A stretch of DNA of 8,715 nucleotides from Gammaproteobacteria bacterium (GTDB lineage Bacteria > Pseudomonadota > Gammaproteobacteria > Steroidobacterales > GCA-2729495), in the NCBI GenBank assembly GCA_023150055.1, contig JAKLLP010000077.1, forward strand, positions 1 to 8,715, written 5' to 3'. Every line of letters begins with the position of its first letter. The first letter of the stretch is position 1. Of this stretch, positions 1 to 5,478 are shown piece after piece. The notes beneath the pieces are model-generated. The model saw only the letters and a list, made by a program, of their open reading frames with translations. It searched no databases and had not been told where the DNA came from. A program made the position numbers and the translations under genes.

Positions 1-636
1 ATCCGCGCAGCGCTCGGCATCGAGGCCCGCCTCGGCGAGACGGCGGAAATACGACGCTTCGTCGCGCTTCAGGCGATTGACCCGCAGCCAGAGCGGCGGC
101 GGGCGCAGCGCGGCATCGAGCACGTCGGGCCACTGCCCGGGCCAATCCTGGCGCAACCGCTCGATGAGCCAGGCGGGCGCGCAAAAGCGCCCCTCGTCGG
201 TCGCAAGCACGGACTCGAGCAGGCCGGTGCGCTCGCGCTGCGCCCGGCGCAGGGCCGCATTCACCAGCCCCGCGGCCCGCGGACGCCCGAGCCAGCGCGC
301 CGCAGCCACCGTGGCCGACACCGCCGCGTAGTCCGGCTGCTCATCATCGAGCAACTGGTACAGCCCCACCGAGAGCAAGGCCTCGATCTCGTACTGCTCG
401 CGCCCGAGCGGCCGATGCAGCAGCCGGCGCAGGAGCGCGCGATGCCGCTGATGGCCGCGCACCGCACCGAAGGCGAGCAAGCGCACCTGCGCGCGGTCCG
501 GCCCGCTGAGTGCACCGACATCGGCGATATCCGCGTGCCGGAGCGCCTCGTCGAGCGTGGTGCCCTGCCGGAGGACCGCCATGACGGCCCGCGCCGCCAG
601 GGCGCGTGTCGCCGCGCCGCGCTCCGGCTCGCTCAT
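1..636 (-). CDS. rsmB: 16S rRNA (cytosine-967-C5)-methyltransferase RsmB, N-terminal part (3' end outside window)
   Basis: RsmB (Sun/RrmB) uses S-adenosylmethionine to methylate C967 of 16S rRNA. The window holds the first 212 codons; the frame stays open to base 1, so the gene is cut by the window edge and is not a pseudogene. Residues about 1-135 form the NusB-like RNA-binding domain, ending in the signature GLVNAALRR (123-131). Residues 151-190 (FCAPAWLIERL, then PLWLRVNRLK) match the linker and the start of the Fmu methyltransferase fold. The catalytic cysteines and the SAM site would lie beyond the left edge. The ATG (636-634) overlaps the fmt stop as ATGA, which suggests translational coupling; an AAGG lies about 11 nt upstream inside fmt. 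The product call rests on family motifs I recognise and on the def-fmt-rsmB order. Confidence 0.93.
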   Translation of the reverse strand, partial: MSEPERGAATRALAARAVMAVLRQGTTLDEALRHADIADVGALSGPDRAQVRLLAFGAVRGHQRHRALLRRLLHRPLGREQYEIEALLSVGLYQLLDDEQPDYAAVSATVAAARWLGRPRAAGLVNAALRRAQRERTGLLESVLATDEGRFCAPAWLIERLRQDWPGQWPDVLDAALRPPPLWLRVNRLKRDEASYFRRLAEAGLDAERCAD

Positions 637-1583
637 CGGCCGAGGACCTTGCCGGCGAGTTCGTGGCCGTTCGCGAAGACGCCGGCATCGAGACGTTGGC
701 GGCCGGCGAGTTGCACGCTCGTCAGTCGCAGCAGGCCCTCGCCGGTGGCCACGTCGATGCCCTCGGCTGCCGCGGCCACGATGGTGCCGGGGGCGGCCGC
801 GGCCGCCGGCGCAGGCAAGGCGTGGCCGAGCCAGCAGCGCAGCTGCGCGCCATCGAGCAGGGTCTCGGCGACCGGCCACGGGTTGTAGGCGCGAATGCGG
901 CGCTCGATCACCGTCGCCGGCGCGTGCCAGTCGAGTCGCGCATCGGCCTTGCTGATCTTCGACGCGTAGGTCACCCCGGCTGTGGCCTGGGGCGTGAACT
1001 GCGCGCTGCCGTCGAGAATCGCCCCGAGGTACTCCAGGAGCAGGGCCGCACCGAGCGGGGCTAGGCGATCGTGCAGCTCTCCTGCCGTGTCGCCCGCGCC
1101 GATCGCGACGGCCCGCTCGGCCACGACCGGCCCGGTGTCGAGTCCTTCCTCGAGGCGCATCAGGCTCACGCCGGTGTGGCGGTCACCGGCCAGCACCGCG
1201 GCCTGGATCGGCGCCGCGCCACGCCAGCGCGGCAACAGCGAGGCGTGGATGTTCACGCAGCCGCGGCGCGGAATCGCCAGCACGGTGGGCGGCAGGATGA
1301 GGCCGTAGGCGACGACGACCGCGAGGTCGGGCGCGAGCGAACCCAGCCGTTCGATCGCCTGCGGCTCGCGACGCAGGCTCACCGGCTGCAGCACATCGAG
1401 CCCGTGTTCCAGCGCGCAGGCCTTCACCGGGCTCATGTGCACCCGCCGTCCCCGGCCAGCCGGCCGGTCCGGTTGGGTCAGCACGGCAATGACCTCGTGC
1501 CCGGAGGCGACCAGCGCCTCGAGCGCCGGCACGGCAAACTCCGGCGAGCCGGCGAAAACGATGCGGGCGGGGCTGCGATTCAT
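633..1583 (-). CDS. fmt: Methionyl-tRNA formyltransferase
   Basis: Transfers a formyl group from 10-formyl-tetrahydrofolate to Met-tRNAfMet, making the bacterial initiator tRNA in the cytoplasm. The protein is 316 aa, the usual length. The N-terminal formyltransferase domain begins RIVFAGSPEFAVPAL (7-21). The catalytic triad is visible as N111 and H113 in VNIHASLLPRWRGAAPIQ and D149 in EEGLDTGPV. The C-terminal OB-like tRNA-binding domain covers about 205-316 (RAYNPWPVAE at 231-240; GEGLLRLTSVQLAGRQ at 281-296). The frame is open further upstream to 1685, but that extension is Arg/Pro-rich, lies partly over the def 3' end and does not match the family; the ATG at 1583 fits the family N terminus. 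It has no good Shine-Dalgarno, so coupling to def upstream (61-nt gap) is possible. Its stop overlaps the rsmB start. Confidence 0.97.
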   Translation of the reverse strand: MNRSPARIVFAGSPEFAVPALEALVASGHEVIAVLTQPDRPAGRGRRVHMSPVKACALEHGLDVLQPVSLRREPQAIERLGSLAPDLAVVVAYGLILPPTVLAIPRRGCVNIHASLLPRWRGAAPIQAAVLAGDRHTGVSLMRLEEGLDTGPVVAERAVAIGAGDTAGELHDRLAPLGAALLLEYLGAILDGSAQFTPQATAGVTYASKISKADARLDWHAPATVIERRIRAYNPWPVAETLLDGAQLRCWLGHALPAPAAAAAPGTIVAAAAEGIDVATGEGLLRLTSVQLAGRQRLDAGVFANGHELAGKVLGR

Positions 1584-1644
1584 GGATCCGGGAGGCGCGC
1601 ACCGCGGACCGGGCGGCGTTCCTCGCGGCGCCGCTCGGCGCGGC

Positions 1645-2181
1645 TCAAATGACGGGGACCCGGCTGCGCGGGCGGGGCGCCGCATCGCGCCGGGCGGCTT
1701 TCTCGAGTTTCTTGCGGATGCGCTGGCGCTTGAGTTCGGAGAGGTAATCGACGAACAGCTTGCCCTCGAGATGGTCGATCTCGTGCTGGATACACACCGC
1801 GAGCAGGCCCTCGGCTTCCATCTCGAAGGGCTTGCCCTCGCGATCGAGCGCGCGCACCCGGATCCGGCTGGCGCGCTCTACGTTCTCGTTGAACCCCGGC
1901 ACCGAGAGGCAACCTTCTTCGCCGGTCTCGCACCCGGACCTCTCGAGGATCTCCGGATTGATGAAGGCCATCGGGCGGTCGCGCTCCTCGGAGACATCGA
2001 GCACGAGGACCCGCAGATGCGCGTCCACCTGGGTTGCGGCCAGCCCCACGCCCGGGGCCGCGTACATGGTTTCCAGCATGTCGTCGATGAGGGTCCGTAT
2101 CGCCCCATCCACGGCTTCCACCGGCCGGGCACGAGTGCGCAGGCGGGGATCGGGATATTCGAGAATGGTCATCAGCGCCAT
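1645..2181 (-). CDS. def: Peptide deformylase
   Basis: Metal-dependent hydrolase that removes the formyl group from the N-terminal methionine of nascent proteins. It pairs functionally with the Fmt encoded just downstream. The 178-aa protein carries all three deformylase motifs: GVGLAATQ (44-51), EGCLS with metal ligand C91 (89-93) and QHEIDH with H133, E134 and H137 (132-137). The rest aligns closely with the E. coli enzyme from memory ([28 protein letters not shown]). The C-terminal tail (about 165-178) is Arg/Pro-rich and probably disordered. The ATG at 2181 gives an N terminus of the same length as E. coli Def and is preceded by GAAGGAA at 2193-2187. It is the first gene of the leftward operon; an extended -10 promoter lies about 155 nt upstream. 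Confidence 0.98.
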   Translation of the reverse strand: MALMTILEYPDPRLRTRARPVEAVDGAIRTLIDDMLETMYAAPGVGLAATQVDAHLRVLVLDVSEERDRPMAFINPEILERSGCETGEEGCLSVPGFNENVERASRIRVRALDREGKPFEMEAEGLLAVCIQHEIDHLEGKLFVDYLSELKRQRIRKKLEKAARRDAAPRPRSRVPVI

Positions 2182-2335
2182 GGGCGTTCCTTCACAGTTT
2201 CGCGTCCATCGCTATGAAACCCCGATATTTTTGTGATATACCGCAGTGGTTTCGCTACCCCGGCCCGTCGTGTGGGGTTCGACGGGTCGTGCTGGGTGAG
2301 TTGGCGCTGGGTCGTGCCTACCGTGTGCGTGCGCG

Positions 2336-2344
2336 ATTATAGCA
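2336..2344 (-). promoter_or_regulatory. Extended -10 promoter element for the def-fmt-rsmB operon
   Basis: Read on the minus strand, the sequence is TGCTATAAT, a perfect sigma-70 -10 hexamer with the extended TGn motif. No good -35 hexamer lies 16-18 bp upstream, which is tolerated in extended -10 promoters. Transcription would start near 2329, leaving a leader of roughly 150 nt before the def ATG. The position and direction fit; promoter activity is inferred. Confidence 0.55.
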
Positions 2345-2391
2345 ACGGTGGTTTCCGGCACGGCATTGCATTCAGCCCCGTTTTACATTTG

Positions 2392-2560
2392 CTGGCAGCC
2401 TGTCGGACTTGGGTGATCGTAGCGAGACAAATGGGAAATCGAGGACAGTTTTGCGATCGTTTGAGGAGAATAGCCGTAGCTATTTGACGAAAAGGATCGT
2501 AAAAATGAACCGATTTCCCATTGTCGCAGTAGATCAATCCCAAGTCCGACAGGCTGCCAG
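2392..2560. repeat. 169-bp imperfect palindrome with perfect 22-bp inverted ends (MITE- or IS-relic-like)
   Basis: Bases 2392-2413 and 2539-2560 are exact reverse complements (22 of 22; the outer end reads CTGGCAGCCTGTCGG). The symmetry continues inward. ATGGGAAATCG at 2431-2441 pairs with 2511-2521. The next about 30 bases per arm pair at about two thirds of positions. The centre is AATAGC-CGTA-GCTATT (2469-2484). The outer arms and the centre share one midpoint near 2476, so this is one designed or duplicated structure, not chance repeats. It is AT-richer than the flanks. I see no target-site duplication and no transposase. A MITE or internally deleted insertion sequence is the best reading; a dedicated hairpin RNA is an alternative. 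Confidence 0.8.
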
Positions 2561-2573
2561 GGATGGAGCATCC

Positions 2574-3695
2574 ATGAAGATCTCTCGCCCCTCCGTTTCA
2601 TCCGCGGCGCTGGCGCTGGCCTCGGCGACCCTGGTGTGGTGCAGTGCGGCGGCTACGGCGCCGGCAACCCAAATCTCGCTCGCCGCCCAGCAGGCCGCTG
2701 CGTCTGCCGGCCAGATGGCGCTCAACCCGGACCATCCCGAGCGCTATGTCGTCAAGCGCGGCGACACTCTCTGGGACATATCGGCCATGTTCCTGCGCGA
2801 TCCCTGGTACTGGCCGGAAATCTGGTACGCCAATCCGCAGGTCGCCAATCCACACCTTATTTATCCCGGTGACGTGCTGACGCTCGTCTACGTGGACGGC
2901 CGGCCCCGCTTGCAGCTGGAGCGCGGCGTGGCGACAGGCGGCTCCGAGAAGCTCTCGCCGCGCGTGCGCGAGGAGCGCCTCGAAGACGCGATCCCGACGA
3001 TCCCGCTCGAGACGATCGGCGCGTTCCTCGGCCGCGGCTCCATCCTGCAGAGGGACGAGATCGATGCGGCGCCCTATGTCGTCGCCATCGGCGACGAGCG
3101 CCTCATGGGCGCTGCGGGCAACGACCTCTACGTGCGCGGCGACATCGCCGGGGTCGACTATGGCTACAACGTCGTGCACGTCGGCGACAGGCTCGTCGAT
3201 CCCGACGACGGCGCAGTGCTCGGCTTCCAGGGCATCTACGTCGGCTCGGGCACGATCCGTCGCGGCGGCGACCCGGCCACGCTGGCGCTCGCGGACTCGA
3301 GTCGCGAGGCGCTCGAAGGTGACCGCCTGTTTGCGCAGAGCGTCACCTATCCGGCGTATTTCACGCCCCGCCCGCCGGCCAAGCCGGTCGACGGCAGGAT
3401 CATTGCAGTGGTCGATGGCGTGTCGCAGGTGGGCCAGTTCCAGGTCGTCATCATCAACCGCGGCACGCAGCACGGCCTGGAGGTCGGCAATGTCCTGCAA
3501 GTCTGGCGCGCCGGCCAGACCGTGCCCGACCGCGTCAGAACCGGGCTTTCGTCCCGAAAAGTCCGCTTGCCCGACGAGCCGGCCGGGATTTCAATGGTGT
3601 TCCGTACCTACGACCGCGTGAGCTACGCGCTGATCATGGAGGCCACCAGCGAGATCCATGTACTCGACGCCGTCAGAAACCCAGGCTCCACATGA
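2574..3695 (+). CDS. Secreted LysM-domain peptidoglycan-binding protein
   Basis: Predicted exported protein of 373 aa. An N-terminal signal peptide (MKISRPSVSS, then a hydrophobic Ala/Leu stretch to about residue 29) is followed by an Ala/Gln-rich linker. A LysM domain covers about 57-106 (RYVVKRGDTLWDIS, WYWPEIWYANPQV, IYPGDVLTL) and would bind cell-wall glycan. The remaining about 260 residues are a conserved-looking C-terminal region with no catalytic motif I recognise. Cys23 is preceded by LVW, a poor lipobox, so cleavage by signal peptidase I seems likelier. LysM proteins sit between def and dprA in Pseudomonas as well, so the context is conserved, but the exact role is unknown. The start at 2574 is chosen because it gives a normal signal peptide and follows GGAG. 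In-frame ATGs at 2505 (with AAGGA upstream) and 2409 lie inside the palindrome. A terminator follows, suggesting a monocistronic unit. Confidence 0.88.
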   Translation: MKISRPSVSSAALALASATLVWCSAAATAPATQISLAAQQAAASAGQMALNPDHPERYVVKRGDTLWDISAMFLRDPWYWPEIWYANPQVANPHLIYPGDVLTLVYVDGRPRLQLERGVATGGSEKLSPRVREERLEDAIPTIPLETIGAFLGRGSILQRDEIDAAPYVVAIGDERLMGAAGNDLYVRGDIAGVDYGYNVVHVGDRLVDPDDGAVLGFQGIYVGSGTIRRGGDPATLALADSSREALEGDRLFAQSVTYPAYFTPRPPAKPVDGRIIAVVDGVSQVGQFQVVIINRGTQHGLEVGNVLQVWRAGQTVPDRVRTGLSSRKVRLPDEPAGISMVFRTYDRVSYALIMEATSEIHVLDAVRNPGST

Positions 3696-3744
3696 CCGCG
3701 CCGGCAGCCGGCCGGCCCGCACCACCGGCCTGATCGCCACGCTT

Positions 3745-3778
3745 CAGACAGCCCGCCGCCCGGCGGGCTGTCTGTTTT
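3745..3778 (+). terminator. Rho-independent terminator after the LysM gene
   Basis: A perfect 13-bp GC-rich stem (CAGACAGCCCGCC, 3745-3757, with 3762-3774) closes a GCCC loop and is followed by TTTT (3775-3778). The U tract is short but the stem is very strong. There is no U tract on the minus-strand side, so it acts rightward. It ends only 11 nt before the dprA ATG. Confidence 0.85.
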
Positions 3779-3789
3779 GAAGAGGCGCC

Positions 3790-4908
3790 ATGGATCGCGA
3801 TGTCACCCGCGGATGGCTGGTGCTGGCCTCGGCTCCCGGTCTCGACGGCACCGCGCTCGCCACGCTCATCGAGAGCTTCGGCGGCGCCGCCGGGCTGCTG
3901 GCGGCCGGACCCTCCCGCTGGCGGGCGGCTGGCCTGGCGCCGCGTCTCGTCGCGCACCTGCAGGCACCCGACGAGGCGCGCATCGATGTCGCCCTCGACT
4001 GGCTGGCAGCGGCCGATGACCGCCATCTCATCGGCGTCGATGATGCGCGGTACCCGCCGCTCCTGCGCCAGATCGCCGACCCGCCAGCGGCACTCTTCCT
4101 GCGCGGCGACCCGCAGGTCCTCACCTCACCGCAGCTGGCGATCGTCGGCAGTCGCAACGCGAGCCCCGGCGGGCTCGACAATGCCACGGCCTTCGCCCGC
4201 CATCTTGCCGCCTGCGGCCTGACCATCACCAGCGGCCTCGCCCTGGGGATCGACACCGCCGCGCACCGGGGCGCGCTGGCGGCCGGCGGCCTGACGCTCG
4301 CGGTCCTCGGCACCGGCCCCGACAGGATTTATCCGGCGCAAAACGCCGCCCTCGCCGGCACGATTGCCGGCTCGGGCGCGGTGTGCTCGGAGTTTCTGCC
4401 CGGCATGCCGCCGCTGCGCGAGAACTTCCCGCGCCGCAACCGCATCATCAGCGCGCTCGCGGCCGGGACACTGGTGGTGGAGGCCGGGGTGCAGAGCGGC
4501 GCGCTCATCACGGCGCGCCGTGCCATCGAACAGGGACGCGAGGTGTTCGCGGTCCCGGGCTCGATCCACAATCCACTTGCGAAGGGCTGTCATCGGCTGA
4601 TACGCGAGGGCGCGAAGCTCGTGGAATCGGCCGAGCACATACTCGAGGAACTGGCCCCGCTGCTCGCGCCGCCGCCTGCGCCGCAGGCGGCTCGCGCGAC
4701 CGCATCGACGCACACGCTGCCGAGCCACCGGCAGGATCCGGACTACCTGCGCCTGCTCGAGGCGCTCGGTTGGGACACGCTCGATGCCGATACCCTGGCC
4801 CGGCGCAGCGGATTGACGAGCGCGGAGGTTTCCTCCATGCTCCTGATCCTTGAACTGGAGGGCTCGGTGCTGCCGCTTGCAGGCGGACGATACCAGCGAC
4901 AGAGGTAA
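3790..4908 (+). CDS. dprA: DNA-processing protein DprA (Smf)
   Basis: Cytoplasmic protein that binds incoming single-stranded DNA during natural transformation and loads RecA; it is also widespread in species not known to be competent. The 372-aa protein has the expected order of domains. An N-terminal SAM/HhH-like region covers about 1-80. A Rossmann-like core follows, with LAIVGSRNASPGG (116-128), SGLALGIDTAAHRGAL (148-163), ENFPRRNRIISALA (211-224), GALITARRAIEQGR (237-250) and AVPGSIHNPLAKGCHRLI (254-271). A C-terminal winged-helix domain covers about 318-368. The Ala/Pro-rich stretch at 290-312 is a linker. The ATG follows GAAGAGG with a short spacer and lies just past the LysM terminator, so expression depends on read-through or an unseen promoter. 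It heads the dprA-smg-topA-tsaC group; smg begins 17 nt after its stop. Confidence 0.97.
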   Translation: MDRDVTRGWLVLASAPGLDGTALATLIESFGGAAGLLAAGPSRWRAAGLAPRLVAHLQAPDEARIDVALDWLAAADDRHLIGVDDARYPPLLRQIADPPAALFLRGDPQVLTSPQLAIVGSRNASPGGLDNATAFARHLAACGLTITSGLALGIDTAAHRGALAAGGLTLAVLGTGPDRIYPAQNAALAGTIAGSGAVCSEFLPGMPPLRENFPRRNRIISALAAGTLVVEAGVQSGALITARRAIEQGREVFAVPGSIHNPLAKGCHRLIREGAKLVESAEHILEELAPLLAPPPAPQAARATASTHTLPSHRQDPDYLRLLEALGWDTLDADTLARRSGLTSAEVSSMLLILELEGSVLPLAGGRYQRQR

Positions 4909-4925
4909 CGACAGGTTCCGGCGTA

Positions 4926-5405
4926 ATGAATCACAGCGTTCTCGACGTGCTCATGTACTTATTCGAGACTTTTTCCGAGCAAGAAGAGCACCACGAGGGA
5001 ACCGATCACAGTGTTCTGCGCCAGGAGCTCCTGAAGGCAGGATTCCGCGAGCGCGAAGTCGACCGCGCCCTGACCTGGCTCGACGATCTCGGCCAGGATC
5101 CCGATCGTCCCTTTCCGACGGCACCGGCCGCACACTCGGTGCGAATCTACAACGGCATAGAACTGTCGCGCATCAGCGCGGAGTGCCGCGGCTACCTGCT
5201 CTACCTCGAGCAGAACGGCATACTCTCGTCGCTGCAGCGCGAGATCGTGATCGAGCGCCTGATGGCGCTTGACGCCGGGGAGATCGACATCGAGCAGATC
5301 AAGTGGGTCACGCTGATGGTGCTGTTCAGCCAGGCCGAGCAGCAGGGCGCTTTTGCCCGGATGGAAGACCTCGTCTTCGAGGAGAACACCGGGCTGGTCA
5401 ATTGA
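4926..5405 (+). CDS. smg: Smg protein (DUF494 family)
   Basis: A 159-aa protein of the Smg/DUF494 family, which in gammaproteobacteria is encoded next to dprA (smf) and has no established biochemical function. The match is clear along its length: VLDVLMYLFETF (5-16), LLKAGFREREVDRALTWLDDL (35-55), VRIYNGIELSRIS (72-84), CRGYLLYLEQNGILS (87-101), REIVIERLMALD (104-115), IKWVTLMVLFSQ (124-135) and MEDLVFEE (145-152). The composition is acidic and helical, with no signal peptide or membrane segment, so it is cytoplasmic. The ATG at 4926 gives the family N terminus plus a few residues; the Shine-Dalgarno is weak, and translation may be coupled to dprA, which ends 17 nt upstream. It is probably co-transcribed with dprA and topA. 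Confidence 0.95.
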   Translation: MNHSVLDVLMYLFETFSEQEEHHEGTDHSVLRQELLKAGFREREVDRALTWLDDLGQDPDRPFPTAPAAHSVRIYNGIELSRISAECRGYLLYLEQNGILSSLQREIVIERLMALDAGEIDIEQIKWVTLMVLFSQAEQQGAFARMEDLVFEENTGLVN

Positions 5406-5424
5406 CGGTGCGTAGCGTGCAGTT

Positions 5425-5452
5425 GGTCCATGGACCGCGGCCCTGCCGCGGT
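5425..5452 (+). other. Overlapping palindrome and hairpin in the smg-topA gap
   Basis: A perfect 12-bp palindrome GGTCCATGGACC (5425-5436) shares its last three bases with a hairpin whose stem ACCGCGG (5434-5440) pairs with CCGCGGT (5446-5452) around a CCCTG loop. Both RNA folds cannot form together. A short TTTG follows, too poor for a real terminator. It may modulate topA expression, be a protein-binding site, or be incidental in GC-rich DNA. Confidence 0.4.
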
Positions 5453-5478
5453 TTGTCGTCTATGGGTACCGCAGAAAA

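Larger units (their letters stand above)
2182..2573. other. Divergent intergenic region between def and the LysM gene
   Basis: This 392-nt gap separates two divergent transcription units. Bases 2182-2335 would be the 5' leader of the def operon; I see no recognisable riboswitch or protein-binding site there, only a short AT-rich patch at about 2215-2240. The leftward -10 element is at 2336-2344. A 169-bp palindrome fills 2392-2560. I found no convincing sigma-70 promoter pointing right toward the LysM gene, so its promoter is either weak in consensus or lies in or near the palindrome. Short open frames on both strands here are by-products of the palindrome and carry no recognisable domain. 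Confidence 0.7.

Noticed and set aside
1584..1685. N-terminal extension of fmt up to 1685
   Set aside because: It overlaps the def 3' end, is low-complexity Arg/Pro/Ala, and Fmt proteins start close to the RIVFAGSPEF block; the ATG at 1583 fits.
1435..2217. A 260-codon plus-strand open frame over def and the fmt 5' end
   Set aside because: It is antisense to def, which carries all its catalytic motifs; the product has no recognisable family and the frame results from GC-rich codon bias.
2230..2345. Rightward sigma-70 promoter for the LysM gene
   Set aside because: Candidates such as TTGTGA (2231) or TTGGCG (2301) have no acceptable -10 at 16-18 bp; none is good enough to annotate.
2337..2543. 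A 68-codon minus-strand open frame across the palindrome, resembling the plus-strand upstream extension of the LysM gene
   Set aside because: The resemblance (QVRQAA in both) is a direct result of the inverted arms; no family match and no independent support for coding.
2386..2566. Target-site duplication flanking the palindrome
   Set aside because: Bases just outside the arms (ATTTG on the left, GGATG on the right) do not match, so no duplication can be claimed.
2594..2645. LysM protein as a lipoprotein through Cys23
   Set aside because: The residues before the cysteine are LVW; a Trp at the -1 position is outside the lipobox consensus, so a normal signal peptide is preferred.
2598..3500. 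A 300-codon minus-strand open frame antisense to the LysM gene
   Set aside because: The plus-strand product has a signal peptide and a clear LysM domain; the antisense product has biased composition and no domain.
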